Positions 1 to 12,295 of a stretch of 40,101 bases of DNA are shown in pieces. The notes below the pieces were generated by a model. The model was not told the origin of the DNA. It did not search any database and worked only from the letters and a program-made list of their open reading frames with translations. Numbering within the stretch: position 1 is the first letter of the stretch; each line of letters starts with the position of its first letter. The position numbers were made by a program, and so were the translations under genes. Source of the stretch: Betaproteobacteria bacterium (GTDB taxonomy: Bacteria > Pseudomonadota > Gammaproteobacteria > Burkholderiales > Rhodocyclaceae); the NCBI GenBank assembly GCA_009779265.1, contig WREP01000022.1:1-40101 (forward strand), given 5' to 3'.

Positions 1-186
1 GAACGCATCCGCCGCGACTTGCCGATCCGCTGCTGTGCCATCGGCGGCATCACGCACGCCAATGCCCCGACTGTTTTAGCTGCCGGCGCCGACCTGCTAG
101 CCGTCATCACCGATCTTTTCACGGCGCCGTATATCGCTGCCCGCGCCGCCCAATATCAACAACTTTTCGAGGAATACGACGCATGA
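1..186 (+). CDS. thiE: Thiamine-phosphate synthase, C-terminal fragment
   Basis: The frame is open from the first base of the window and ends with TGA at 184-186, giving the last 61 residues of a protein. ThiE joins the pyrimidine and thiazole moieties to make thiamine phosphate in the cytoplasm. The visible part carries the AIGGI motif of the phosphate-binding loop of this TIM barrel, followed by a [12 protein letters not shown] segment matching the last strand and helix of ThiE. The stop codon overlaps the hemL start (ATGA), so the two genes are probably cotranscribed. The start lies outside the window. The short fragment limits certainty; another TIM-barrel phosphate-binding enzyme is possible but less likely. 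Confidence 0.8.
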   Translation, partial: ERIRRDLPIRCCAIGGITHANAPTVLAAGADLLAVITDLFTAPYIAARAAQYQQLFEEYDA

Positions 187-1466
187 CTTCCCGCAATCAG
201 CACTTGTTTGAACGCGCCCAGCAACACATTCCCGGCGGCGTCAATTCGCCGGTGCGCGCCTTCCGCTCGGTCGGCGGCACGCCGCTGTTTTTCCAGAAGG
301 GTGTCGGTCCCCGCGTCCAGGACGCCGACGGCAAGTGGTACACCGATTACGTCGGCTCCTGGGGCCCGCTGATCCTCGGCCATGCCCATCCCGAGGTCGT
401 CGCCGCCGTTTGCGCCGCCGCCGCCGACGGCCTTTCCTTCGGCGCTCCGACCGCGCGGGAAGTCGAAATCGCCGACCTGCTGTGCGCCCTGGTGCCGTCG
501 CTGGACGCGGTGCGCCTGGTGTCCTCCGGCACCGAGGCGACCATGAGCGCCATCCGCCTGGCGCGCGGCCACACCGGGCGCGACCTTTTGATCAAATTCG
601 AGGGCTGCTACCACGGCCATTCCGACAGTCTGCTGGTAAAGTCCGGCTCCGGCCTGCTGACTTTCGGCAATCCGTCCTCGGGCGGCGTTCCCGCCGCTGT
701 CGCGCAGCACACCCTGGTGCTGGCCTACAACGATGCGCAGCAACTGGCCGACGCTTTCGCCCAACATGGCGACAAAATCGCCGCCGTGATTGTCGAGCCG
801 GTGGTCGGCAACATGAACCTGATCGCGCCGAGCGCCGAATTCCTCAAGACCATGCGCGAATTGACGGCGCAGCACGGCGCGGTACTCATTTTCGACGAAG
901 TGATGACCGGCTTTCGCGTCGGCCTCGGCAGCGCCCAAGGGCTGTATGGCATCACGCCGGATCTGTCCACCTTCGGCAAGGTGATCGGCGGCGGCATGCC
1001 GCTCGGCGCCTTTGGCGGCAAGCGCGAAATCATGCAGTGCATCGCGCCGCTCGGCCCGGTGTATCAGGCCGGCACCCTGTCCGGCAATCCGCTGGCCACC
1101 GCCGCCGGTCTGGCGACCCTGAAACTGATCCAGGCGCCTGGCTTTTACGCCGCCCTGAGCGCCAAAACCAAAGCCCTGTGCGACGGGCTGGCCGCTGCCG
1201 CGAAAAAGCACGGCATCGCCTTCAGCGCCCAGAACGTCGGCGGCATGTTCGGCCTCTATTTCGCCGAACGCTGCCCGGGCACTTACGACGAGGTACTGGC
1301 CTGCGACAAGGAAGCCTTCAACCGCTTCTTCCACGCCATGATCGAAGCCGGCCACTATTTCGCGCCCTCGGCCTTCGAGGCCGGTTTCGTCTCCGCCGCC
1401 CACAGCGAGGCCGATATCGCCGCCACCGTGGCTGCCGCCGAGGCGTGGTTCGCGAGTCAGGCGTGA
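183..1466 (+). CDS. hemL: Glutamate-1-semialdehyde 2,1-aminomutase
   Basis: This 427-residue protein has the family's usual length. It is the PLP enzyme that converts glutamate-1-semialdehyde to 5-aminolevulinate in the C5 pathway of tetrapyrrole synthesis. The N-terminal [13 protein letters not shown] segment, the [15 protein letters not shown] cofactor-binding stretch (114-128), the FDEVMTGFR motif (237-245) and the PLP lysine in [16 protein letters not shown] (Lys266) are all present. The start is set by a GAGGA ribosome-binding site about ten bases upstream. The gene overlaps thiE by four bases and its TGA overlaps the GTG start of sugE. hemE, a later gene of the same pathway, lies about 34 kb downstream. 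Confidence 0.97.
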   Translation: MTSRNQHLFERAQQHIPGGVNSPVRAFRSVGGTPLFFQKGVGPRVQDADGKWYTDYVGSWGPLILGHAHPEVVAAVCAAAADGLSFGAPTAREVEIADLLCALVPSLDAVRLVSSGTEATMSAIRLARGHTGRDLLIKFEGCYHGHSDSLLVKSGSGLLTFGNPSSGGVPAAVAQHTLVLAYNDAQQLADAFAQHGDKIAAVIVEPVVGNMNLIAPSAEFLKTMRELTAQHGAVLIFDEVMTGFRVGLGSAQGLYGITPDLSTFGKVIGGGMPLGAFGGKREIMQCIAPLGPVYQAGTLSGNPLATAAGLATLKLIQAPGFYAALSAKTKALCDGLAAAAKKHGIAFSAQNVGGMFGLYFAERCPGTYDEVLACDKEAFNRFFHAMIEAGHYFAPSAFEAGFVSAAHSEADIAATVAAAEAWFASQA

Positions 1467-1801
1467 GCGCCGGCCCGGCCTGGTTGATCCTCTTTCTCGC
1501 CGGCCTGTGCGAGATCGGCTGGGCGGTCGGCCTCAAATACACCGCGAGCTTTTCGCGCCTGTGGCCGAGCATCTGGACGCTCGCCCTGATGGTCGCCAGC
1601 GTCATCCTGCTCGGCTGGTCGCTGAAGGCACTGCCCCTGGGCACCGCCTATGCGGTGTGGACCGGCATCGGCGTCGTTGGCACCGCCGTGCTTGGCATCT
1701 GGCTTTTCGGCGAAGCGCGGGAGGCGGGGCGGCTCCTCAGCATCGCCCTGATCGTCGCCGGCATCGTCGGCCTCAAACTGATGACGCCGAGCGGGCACTA
1801 G
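1463..1801 (+). CDS. sugE: SugE/Gdx-type small multidrug resistance protein (guanidinium exporter)
   Basis: This 112-residue, four-helix inner-membrane protein belongs to the SMR family. The first helix carries the essential glutamate in [16 protein letters not shown], and later segments ([31 protein letters not shown]) match the SugE/Gdx branch rather than EmrE. Characterised Gdx proteins export guanidinium in exchange for protons. I chose the GTG at 1463 because it overlaps the hemL stop (GTGA), and the protein then begins a few residues before the first helix as in other SugE proteins. A longer reading frame continues upstream through hemL but is only a shadow. I see no guanidine riboswitch; expression probably follows hemL. 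Confidence 0.92.
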   Translation: MSAGPAWLILFLAGLCEIGWAVGLKYTASFSRLWPSIWTLALMVASVILLGWSLKALPLGTAYAVWTGIGVVGTAVLGIWLFGEAREAGRLLSIALIVAGIVGLKLMTPSGH

Positions 1802-2003
1802 CGCCGACGGGTTTTTTGCAAGACCAGCAGGCAGCAGCGCGCGACAATTATTTTCCATGGCTGTGGATAACTCCCCGGATGAGGGGTAGAATCTCTTCCT
1901 TCGCAAGTTGCCGATAGCACTGCGTCCTTAGAAAAATACTTTTCCGAATCATATAATTACAAGCACCTGCTGGGCTTTTCCGGTGGGGGGGGTGTCGTCG
2001 TCA
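1802..2003 (+). promoter_or_regulatory. dnaA leader with a DnaA box, a TATAAT box and a G8 tract
   Basis: The 202 bases between sugE and dnaA contain a perfect DnaA box on the minus strand (1862-1870, TTATCCACA) and a perfect -10 hexamer TATAAT at 1952-1957. No good -35 element is visible at the right distance, so the promoter is only likely. The lone DnaA box upstream suggests autoregulation, which is common for dnaA genes. A run of eight G (1985-1992) lies 11 to 19 bases before the chosen ATG and may serve as the ribosome-binding site. One box is too few for an origin. Confidence 0.6.
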
Positions 2004-3392
2004 ATGTCCGGTTTCTGGGAATCCTGTTTGCAACGTTTTGAACAGGAGTTGCCTGCGCAGCAATTCAACACCTGGATCAAGCCGCTTCGCTTCGAAGGTG
2101 GGAGCGGGGCGACGGAGGATGGCTTGCGCCTGATCGCGCCCAACAGCTTCATCCTGAAATGGGTGCGCGAGCGTTACCTGGCACGCATCGAGGATCACTC
2201 CCGCAATTTCTTTCCGGCGCCCGTCAATATCGCCCTGGTGATCGGCAATGGCCGCGCCGATGCGCCGACGCAGAGCGAAGCCGCCGACGAAGCACCGCCA
2301 GCCGAGCCAGTAACCAAGGTCAGCAAACCCGCCAAGAGTGAAGAAAAAAAATCTGGCCGCGGTCGCAATTACGATAAATCGCGCTTGTTCCCGGCTTTCA
2401 CCTTTGACAGTCTGGTGGTCGGCAAGGCCAACGATCTGGCGCGCGCCGCCGCCGTCCAGGTCGCCGGCAATCCAGGCGGCGCCTATAATCCGCTGTACAT
2501 CTACGGTGGCGCCGGCCTCGGCAAGACCCACCTGATCCACGCCATCGGCAACGCCATCGTCGACGAAAACCCGGACAAGGTCATACGTTACGTTCACGCC
2601 GAGGATTACTACTCGGACGTGGTCCGCGCCTACCAGCAAAAATCCTTCGACAGCTTCAAGCGGGCCTACCGCTCGCTCGACGTGCTATTGCTCGACGACG
2701 TGCAGTTCTTCAACGGCAAGAACCGTTCGCAGGAGGAATTTTTCTTTCTGTTCAACGCTTTGATCGAGGCCCGCAAGCAGATCATCATCACCTGCGACAC
2801 CTACCCGAAGGACATCAACGGCCTCGACGACCGTCTGGTAACCCGCTTCGACTGGGGTCTGACGGTGCAGATCGAGCCGCCCGAGCTGGAAATGCGCGTC
2901 GCCATCCTGAAAAAGAAGGCCGAGGCCGAGGGCATCCGCCTCGACGACGAAGTCGCCTTCTTCATCGCCAAACATCTGCGCTCCAATGTCCGCGAACTGG
3001 AAGGGGCGCTGAAAAAAGTGCTGGCTTACTCTTCCTTCCACGGCCGGGTGATCGCTCTCGATCTGGCCAAGGAGGCGCTGAAGGATCTGATTGTCTCGGT
3101 GCGCAATGTCAGCATCGACAACATCCAGAAGACCGTCGCCGATTATTACAAGATCAAGGTCGGCGATCTGTTCTCCAAGAAGCGCACGCAGGCCATCGCC
3201 CGGCCACGGCAACTGGCCATGTGGCTGTGCCGCGAAATCACCTCGCACAGCTTCCCGGAAATCGGCGAGGCCTTCGGCGGCCGCGACCATACCACGGTGA
3301 TCCACGCGGTAAAGAGGATCGACTCGCTGCGTCTGAAGGACAACGAGCTGAACCACGACCTGCATGTCCTGTTGCAGGTGCTCAAGGGATAA
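2004..3392 (+). CDS. dnaA: Chromosomal replication initiator DnaA
   Basis: DnaA is the AAA+ ATPase that binds DnaA boxes and opens the origin. The 462-residue product has domain I (FWESCLQRFEQELPAQQFNTWI, residues 4-25), a variable linker rich in Ala, Pro, Glu and Lys (about 85-120), Walker A GGAGLGKTH (Lys174), Walker B LLLDDVQF, and the DNA-binding signature AFGGRDHTTVIHA in domain IV. I preferred the ATG at 2004 to an in-frame GTG at 1983 because MSGFWESCLQ aligns with the usual betaproteobacterial N-terminus and the GTG sits in the G tract. The order dnaA-dnaN-gyrB is the classical one. The upstream neighbour is sugE, not rpmH as is common. Confidence 0.98.
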   Translation: MSGFWESCLQRFEQELPAQQFNTWIKPLRFEGGSGATEDGLRLIAPNSFILKWVRERYLARIEDHSRNFFPAPVNIALVIGNGRADAPTQSEAADEAPPAEPVTKVSKPAKSEEKKSGRGRNYDKSRLFPAFTFDSLVVGKANDLARAAAVQVAGNPGGAYNPLYIYGGAGLGKTHLIHAIGNAIVDENPDKVIRYVHAEDYYSDVVRAYQQKSFDSFKRAYRSLDVLLLDDVQFFNGKNRSQEEFFFLFNALIEARKQIIITCDTYPKDINGLDDRLVTRFDWGLTVQIEPPELEMRVAILKKKAEAEGIRLDDEVAFFIAKHLRSNVRELEGALKKVLAYSSFHGRVIALDLAKEALKDLIVSVRNVSIDNIQKTVADYYKIKVGDLFSKKRTQAIARPRQLAMWLCREITSHSFPEIGEAFGGRDHTTVIHAVKRIDSLRLKDNELNHDLHVLLQVLKG

Positions 3393-3608
3393 GAATGAGC
3401 GCTGTCGGCAAGTCTGTGGACAAGCTGTCCGCGCTTTGTGAACTAAACGGCTTTTCGCCCTTTGTGGGAAAATTGTCCAGAATTGATCCACAGCCAATCC
3501 AGAGGCTTGCGCAGAGCCTTGATTGGATTGCAAGCAGTTGAAAATTATGAATTATTTTGTGTTGTCCACAGAATTGTTCCCGCTATAGTCTTTAAAGGAA
3601 TTTAATCT
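3393..3608. other. dnaA-dnaN spacer with DnaA boxes (candidate oriC 1)
   Basis: This 216-base spacer holds two perfect TTGTCCACA boxes, one on the minus strand (3415-3423) and one on the plus strand (3562-3570). Two one-mismatch boxes lie at 3473-3481 (TTGTCCAGA) and 3484-3492 (TGATCCACA). A short AT-rich stretch (about 3540-3560) lies beside the last perfect box and could be an unwinding element. The leader of dnaN with its AAAGGA ribosome-binding site is also here. Many bacteria have oriC in this spacer, but a second candidate in the hemE-priA spacer is comparably good or better. Confidence 0.6.
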
Positions 3609-4715
3609 ATGGTTCTTATCAAAAGCCAAAGAGACACGCTTCTTGCCCCGTTGCAGTCCGTGGCGGGGATCGTCGAGCGACGCCACACGCTGCCCATTCT
3701 GTCCAACGTGCTGCTGGAAAAGAAAGGCGAGCGCCTGACGCTGCTGGCGACCGACATCGAGATTCAGATCACCACAGTCAGTGATGGCGCGGTTGGCGAT
3801 GGCGACGGCGCCATCACGGTTGGCGCCCGCAAATTGCAGGAAATCCTGCGTTCCCTGCCGGATACCGCCGAGATCAACCTGCTGCTCGAAGACAAGCGTT
3901 TGCAGGTGCGCGCCGGCAAGAGCCGTTTCAGCCTGCAAACCCTGCCGGCCGATGACTTTCCGCGGATGACGCTAAGCGAGGACGAAACCCGGCAATTCCA
4001 GATATCGCAAAAGGATTTCCGCCAGTTGTTGGCCAAAACCCAGTACAGCATGGCCGCCCAGGATGTCCGCTATTACCTGAATGGCTTATTGCTGCTAGCC
4101 GACGGCAAGGAATTACGCGCCGTGGCGACCGACGGCCACCGCCTAGCCTACGCCAGCGTCGCCATCGACACCGAGCTGCCGCGCCAGGAACTCATCCTGC
4201 CGCGCAAGACGGTGCTCGAACTCAACCGCCTGCTGGTCGATAGCGACGAGCCGTTGAATATCACCCTGGCCGCCAATCAGGTACGCTTCGCTTTCGGTTC
4301 CGTGGTGCTGGTTTCCAAGCTGATTGACGGCAAATTTCCGGATTACGAGCGGGTGGTGCCGACGGCGCTGCGCAACCACATGACCATTGGCCGCCAGACG
4401 CTGATGCAGGCCATGCAACGCGCCGCCATCCTGACCAATGAGAAATTCCGTGGCATTCGCGTCGTGCTTGGCGATAACAGTCTCAAGCTGATCGCCGCCA
4501 ACGCCGAGCAGGAAGAGGCGCAGGAAGAAATCGAGGTCGAGTACAGCGGCGAGGGCATCGACGTTGGCTTCAACGTCAGCTATCTGCTCGACGTCCTGAA
4601 CAACGTCCATACCGATGAAGTGCAGTGGAGTTTCAACGACGCCAGTTCGAGCGCCCTGATTACGGTGCCCGGCAACGAGCGCTTCAAGTACGTCATCATG
4701 CCGATGCGCATCTAA
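3609..4715 (+). CDS. dnaN: DNA polymerase III beta subunit (sliding clamp)
   Basis: The 368-residue length matches the clamp family. The N-terminal segment (LAPLQSVAGIVERRHTLPIL), the central LLADGKELRAVATDGHRLAYA segment and the C-terminal MPMRI ending are diagnostic. The dimeric ring tethers DNA polymerase III to DNA and binds many replication and repair partners through its hydrophobic cleft. The ATG at 3609 follows an AAAGGA ribosome-binding site at the proper distance. The gene lies 216 bases after dnaA and 73 bases before gyrB, all on the same strand. Confidence 0.98.
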   Translation: MVLIKSQRDTLLAPLQSVAGIVERRHTLPILSNVLLEKKGERLTLLATDIEIQITTVSDGAVGDGDGAITVGARKLQEILRSLPDTAEINLLLEDKRLQVRAGKSRFSLQTLPADDFPRMTLSEDETRQFQISQKDFRQLLAKTQYSMAAQDVRYYLNGLLLLADGKELRAVATDGHRLAYASVAIDTELPRQELILPRKTVLELNRLLVDSDEPLNITLAANQVRFAFGSVVLVSKLIDGKFPDYERVVPTALRNHMTIGRQTLMQAMQRAAILTNEKFRGIRVVLGDNSLKLIAANAEQEEAQEEIEVEYSGEGIDVGFNVSYLLDVLNNVHTDEVQWSFNDASSSALITVPGNERFKYVIMPMRI

Positions 4716-4758
4716 ATCGCATATTTGTTGGCAGATTCGAGGCTCGCCCGGAGGGTGA

Positions 4759-7263
<2,505 letters not shown>

Positions 7264-7265
7264 CC

Positions 7266-7718
7266 ATGCGGGTCGTGGTGCAGCGGGTCAGGGAAGCGGC
7301 GGTTGCGGTTGGGGCCGATGAGCTGGCGCGGATCGGGGCCGGCTTGCTGGTTCTGGCGGGCTTCGAGGTGGCCGATGGTGATGACGATATTGCCTGGATG
7401 GCCGGCAAGCTGACGCGCCTGCGCCTGTTTGCCGATGCCGAGGGGGTCATGAACCGCAGCGTGCGCGACATGGGCGGGGAAATTCTGGCGGTATCGCAAT
7501 TCACGCTCTTCGCCGCGGTCAAAAAAGGCAACCGGCCATCGTGGAGCCGGGCGGCGCGCGGCGAACTGGCGCAACCGCTGTTTACCCGCTTCGTCGCCCG
7601 CCTCGAAGCCGAACTGGGCAGGCCGGTGCCGACCGGCGCCTTCGGCGCCGATATGCGGATCAGTTTGATCAACGATGGGCCGGTGACGCTCTGCCTCGAT
7701 TCGCGGGCGATGGAATAG
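7266..7718 (+). CDS. dtd: D-aminoacyl-tRNA deacylase
   Basis: Dtd hydrolyses D-amino acids (and glycine from tRNA-Ala) off mischarged tRNAs. The 150-residue protein has the family length. The start [15 protein letters not shown], the catalytic SQFTLFA motif and the C-terminal NDGPVT (the usual Asn-x-Gly-Pro-Val-Thr loop) are all visible. The ATG lies two bases after the gyrB stop, so it is probably translated from the gyrB message. A palindromic repeat follows and may end transcription. Confidence 0.95.
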   Translation: MRVVVQRVREAAVAVGADELARIGAGLLVLAGFEVADGDDDIAWMAGKLTRLRLFADAEGVMNRSVRDMGGEILAVSQFTLFAAVKKGNRPSWSRAARGELAQPLFTRFVARLEAELGRPVPTGAFGADMRISLINDGPVTLCLDSRAME

Positions 7719-7730
7719 GGCGCGCTATTT

Positions 7731-7808
7731 CTGGATTGCTTCGTCGCTGCGCTCCTCGCAATGACGGTACAAAAACAGCCGTCATTGCGAGCGCAGCGAA
7801 GTAATCCC
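7731..7808. repeat. Dispersed palindromic repeat, copy A
   Basis: The sequence begins CTGGATTGCTTCGTCGCTGC and ends in a near mirror image of itself, with arms around GCAATGACGG and CCGTCATTGC. It sits between the convergent genes dtd and apbE. Four other copies are at 11954-12027, 23900-23979, 25765-25844 and, degenerate, 39888-39945. The fold and position suggest a bidirectional transcript end, but there is no T run. Confidence 0.8.
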
Positions 7809-7826
7809 GCTTTGGACAGGCAAGTT

Positions 7827-8855
7827 TCAAGGAACGATGATGAGGTCGGCGGGCGGCCCGCCGATGAATTCAAGGCGGCGATGCAGCGCGGTGGTGACAA
7901 AGACGCGACCGTCGGCGTCGATACGCAGCGCCTGCGCGACGCCCATTTTTTCGGCCAGCGTCCGCCAGTGCTCGGGGCCGGCGATGAAAATCGGCTTGGA
8001 GACGGCGTCGGACAGCGTGCCGGCGCGCGGCCCAGCCGGCAGCAGCACGGTCACCGCCTGGGTGTGCTCAGCCGGGTAGCCCATGCGCGGATCGAGCAGG
8101 TGGGCGTAGCGTTTGCCATCGACTTCGAAAAAACGCTGGTAGTCGCCGGAAGTACCGATGGCTTCGCCATCCGCCAGATTGACCGTGGCCAGCGGTCCGG
8201 GCTGCCGCGGATGCTGGATGCCGACCCGCCAGGCGCGGCCGGCGCGGCTGCCCAGGGCCAGCACATTGCCGCCGATGTTGATCAACGCATTGTCTATGCC
8301 TTGCTGGCGCAGGATAAGGGCGGCGCGGTCGAGGGCGACGCCCTTCAGGTAGCCGCCGAAATCGAGGGCGACCCGGCGCGTGCGGCTCTGCGCCGCATTG
8401 CCGTCGACGGCGATGTCGGCCACTGACGGTTGTTCCGCCAGCCAGGCGGCGATGGCCGGTGGTGGCGGCAGTTCGGCCGCGAATTCGTCGTTCTGGAAAC
8501 CCCACAGGCGGATCAGCTGGCCGATGCCGGGATCGAACAGATAGTCGCCCTGGGCGCTGAGTTCTTGCGTATCGCGGATCAGTCCGGCCAGTTCCGGGCT
8601 GATGGCGTGCGGCTGGCCGGCGGCGAGGGCGGCGTTGAGCGCCGTCAGTTCCGACGGCTGCCAGGCGTGGTAGGCCCGGTGCAGGCGGTCGAATTCGCGC
8701 AGCACGGCGGCAATGGCCTGCCGTCCCCGCGCCGCCTCGGCGCTGACGACGATGACTTCGACGCGCGTGCCGAAAACGTAGGCTTGCTGCTCCTGCACTG
8801 GCGGACGAGCACAGGCGGCAAGACCGAGGGCGAGGAGCAGGATGAGGAGCCGCAT
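7827..8855 (-). CDS. apbE: FAD:protein FMN transferase (ApbE family lipoprotein)
   Basis: ApbE covalently attaches FMN to threonine residues of target proteins such as NqrB, NqrC and RnfG on the periplasmic side. The 342-residue product starts with a lipoprotein signal peptide, lipobox LAAC with Cys at about residue 15. The body shows VALDFGGYLKGVALD, NALINIGGNVLALG, DPRMGYPAE and the metal-binding DAVSK segment. I chose the ATG at 8855 because the signal peptide begins there; a TTG at 8879 would overlap the gshA stop and add eight residues. It lies downstream of gshA, 20 bases away and probably cotranscribed. Its substrate protein is not in the window. Confidence 0.92.
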   Translation of the reverse strand: MRLLILLLALGLAACARPPVQEQQAYVFGTRVEVIVVSAEAARGRQAIAAVLREFDRLHRAYHAWQPSELTALNAALAAGQPHAISPELAGLIRDTQELSAQGDYLFDPGIGQLIRLWGFQNDEFAAELPPPPAIAAWLAEQPSVADIAVDGNAAQSRTRRVALDFGGYLKGVALDRAALILRQQGIDNALINIGGNVLALGSRAGRAWRVGIQHPRQPGPLATVNLADGEAIGTSGDYQRFFEVDGKRYAHLLDPRMGYPAEHTQAVTVLLPAGPRAGTLSDAVSKPIFIAGPEHWRTLAEKMGVAQALRIDADGRVFVTTALHRRLEFIGGPPADLIIVP

Positions 8856-8875
8856 GGGCGCGGCGGCGAGGCCGC

Positions 8876-10159
8876 TCAAGCGGCCGGCGCCGCCCGCTCC
8901 AGTTCGACGGCGGCGGCCAGGCAGGCCAGACGGGCGACGACGCCGTAGGCGTAGAAGCGGTTGGGCGGCGAATCGGGATTATCGCAGCGGTAGTCGGGCA
9001 GGTTGCAGCCGGTTTCGAAAGCCAGCGGTTCGAAGCGCATGCCGGGGGCGTTGAGGTTTTCGTCCTTGCCACGCCCGGTATGCACGCGGTAGAAGCCGCC
9101 GACGACGTAGCGGTCGATCATGTACACGACCGGCTCGGCGACCGCTTCGTCGAGCGTCTCGAAGGAATGCACGCCTTCCTGGATCAGCACTTCGGACACC
9201 GCCAGACCTTCCTTGCCGACGCTCATCTTGTTGCGCTGACGGCGGTTGAGGGCGATCACCTCGTCGGCGTCGCGCACCGTCATGACGCCCATGCCATAGG
9301 TACCGGCGTCGGCCTTGACGACCACGTAGGGCGTCTCGGCGATGGCGTATTCGCGGTATTTCTCGCGCACGATGTCGAGCACGGCGGCGACATTGGCGGC
9401 TAGGCATTCCTCGCCCTGGCGCTCGTGAAAATTGACGCTGCGGCAGACCGAGAAGGCCGGATTGATGCGCCACGGATCGATGCCGATCTCGCGGGCGAAA
9501 TCATTGGCTACCTGATCGTAAGCGGCGAAGTGATTGGATTTGCGGCGCAGCGCCCAACCGGCGTGCAGCGGCGGCAGCACGACCTGCTCGTCGAGATTTT
9601 GCAGGATGGCCGGAATGCCGGCCGAGAGGTCGTTGTTGAGCAGAATGGCGCACGGCTCGAAGCCGGCGACGCCGAGCCGGTTGCCGTTGCGCAGCAGCGG
9701 TTCGAGCAGCAGTTGCTGGCCGTTTTCCAGATCGACCGGGGTCGGCCCGGCGAGATCGGGCAGCAGCGAGCCGACGCGCACGTCGAGTCCGGTCTGCTTG
9801 AGGATGGCGACGATCTGGGCGAGATTTTGCAAATAGAACTGGTTGCGCGTGTGGTTTTCCGGAATCAGCAGCAGGCTCTTGGCGTGCGGGCAGAATTTCT
9901 CGATGGCGCTCATCGCCGCCTGCACGCACAGCGGCAGGAAGGCCGGGTTGAGGTTGTTGAAGCCGCCGGGAAAGAGATTGGTGTCGACCGGCGCCAGCTT
10001 GAAGCCGGAATTGCGCAAATCGACCGAGGAATAGAAAGGCGGCGCGTGTTCCAGCCACTGGCCGCGCAGCCAGTGCTCGATGCGCGGGCTGGCGGCGAGG
10101 AAGCGGCGCTCCAGTTCGAGCAGGGGGCCGGTGAGGGCAGTGGTGAGGTGGGGAACCAT
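8876..10159 (-). CDS. gshA: Glutamate-cysteine ligase, proteobacterial GshA type
   Basis: The 427-residue protein resembles the GshA family (PF08886, first defined in Acidithiobacillus and betaproteobacteria), which is unrelated in sequence to the E. coli enzyme. It performs the first step of glutathione synthesis, joining glutamate and cysteine with ATP. Recognisable stretches are [17 protein letters not shown] near residue 55, [26 protein letters not shown] and [17 protein letters not shown], which look like an ATP-grasp-type site. The ATG at 10159 lies in a divergent spacer with ybiT. gshB, often adjacent, is not in the window. Confidence 0.88.
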   Translation of the reverse strand: MVPHLTTALTGPLLELERRFLAASPRIEHWLRGQWLEHAPPFYSSVDLRNSGFKLAPVDTNLFPGGFNNLNPAFLPLCVQAAMSAIEKFCPHAKSLLLIPENHTRNQFYLQNLAQIVAILKQTGLDVRVGSLLPDLAGPTPVDLENGQQLLLEPLLRNGNRLGVAGFEPCAILLNNDLSAGIPAILQNLDEQVVLPPLHAGWALRRKSNHFAAYDQVANDFAREIGIDPWRINPAFSVCRSVNFHERQGEECLAANVAAVLDIVREKYREYAIAETPYVVVKADAGTYGMGVMTVRDADEVIALNRRQRNKMSVGKEGLAVSEVLIQEGVHSFETLDEAVAEPVVYMIDRYVVGGFYRVHTGRGKDENLNAPGMRFEPLAFETGCNLPDYRCDNPDSPPNRFYAYGVVARLACLAAAVELERAAPAA

Positions 10160-10308
10160 GGGCAGTCCTTGTAAGCAGAAATTGTCGTTATGGGCGCAAA
10201 TCTTACACCCCGGCCCGTTCCAGACAAGGATGCCATGCCAAGCGTCTTGTGCTTCGGCTCGCTGGCGAACGCGGTAAAATTATTACCTTTTTTGTATCGG
10301 ATTTCGCC

Positions 10309-11931
<1,623 letters not shown>

Positions 11932-11953
11932 GGCCGGAATTCCAAGGGCAATT

Positions 11954-12027
11954 CTGGATTCGTCGCTTCGCTCCTCGCAATGCCGGAGCAGGATGGTCGT
12001 CATTGCGAGCGTAGCGAAGCAATCCAG
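11954..12027. repeat. Dispersed palindromic repeat, copy B
   Basis: This copy starts with CTGGATTCGTCGCTTCGCTC and ends with GCGAAGCAATCCAG, with GCAATGCCGG and GTCATTGCGAG arms in between. It lies 22 bases after the ybiT stop. It is the same family as the copies at 7731, 23900, 25765 and 39888. Confidence 0.8.
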
Positions 12028-12060
12028 CGGCTGCTCAAGCGGGCCGGAGCAAGGCCGGTA

Positions 12061-12081
12061 ACTGTCGGATTTCTTTACAGT
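12061..12081. promoter_or_regulatory. Inverted-repeat upstream element of PEP-CTERM gene 1
   Basis: The element is ACTGT-N11-ACAGT. It recurs at 13334-13354 upstream of the second PEP-CTERM gene with 19 of 21 bases identical, including the asymmetric interior TCGG and TTCTTTACAG. Conservation between paralogous leaders suggests a binding site for a sigma54 activator. PEP-CTERM systems commonly carry the PrsK/PrsR pair, which would be a candidate, but neither gene is in the window. Confidence 0.6.
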
Positions 12082-12156
12082 GGGCTTTTCGGGCGACCGG
12101 ATTCCTCGGGGTGTTCGCGCCATTGCCCCGCCGGATTGCTTGCGGCTTGCGCAGCA

Positions 12157-12169
12157 TAAGCATTTGATT
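12157..12169 (-). promoter_or_regulatory. IHF-like site upstream of PEP-CTERM gene 1
   Basis: On the minus strand the 13 bases AATCAAATGCTTA fit the IHF consensus WATCAANNNNTTR at every specified position. It lies between the upstream inverted repeat and the sigma54 promoter, the usual place for an IHF bend. A TATAAT hexamer at 12172-12177 follows but lacks a good -35 partner. Confidence 0.55.
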
Positions 12170-12183
12170 TTTATAATATTTGC

Positions 12184-12241
12184 TTGCCTTGCCTTGCCTT
12201 GCCTTGCCTTGCCTTGCCTTGCCTTGCCTTGCCTTGCCTTG
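12184..12241 (+). repeat. Pentanucleotide tandem array (TTGCC)11
   Basis: Eleven perfect TTGCC units run from 12184 to 12238, followed by a partial unit that merges with the -24 element of the sigma54 promoter. The paralogous leader at 13391-13415 has no such array: from the shared TGATTT to the -24 GG it measures 25 bases, against 76 here. The array is therefore an expansion inside an otherwise shared regulatory region. Such arrays change length by slipped-strand mispairing. Confidence 0.95.
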
Positions 12242-12255
12242 GCCCGAAATTTGCT
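12239..12255 (+). promoter_or_regulatory. Sigma54 (RpoN) promoter of PEP-CTERM gene 1
   Basis: TTGGCCCGAAATTTGCT matches the -24/-12 consensus TTGGCACG-N4-TTGCW with one difference. The invariant GG (12241-12242) and GC (12253-12254) are separated by exactly ten bases. Transcription would begin near 12266, leaving a leader of about 30 bases. The first two T of the -24 box belong to the TTGCC array. Confidence 0.8.
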
Positions 12256-12295
12256 TGCATTCGATTTTCATTTTTTAACGACGAGGGAAAGAAAA

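Noticed and set aside
12147..12177. Sigma70 promoter with TTGCGC and TATAAT before PEP-CTERM gene 1
   Set aside because: The spacer is 19 bases and the -35 is weak, while the sigma54 elements are conserved in both leaders; kept only as a remote alternative.
12184..12241. CRISPR-like array
   Set aside because: The repeat is a five-base unit without spacers.
12080..12295. Upstream in-frame start of PEP-CTERM protein 1, reading through the TTGCC array
   Set aside because: Most of it lies upstream of the sigma54 start site, and the signal peptide begins at the ATG at 12296, as in the paralogue.
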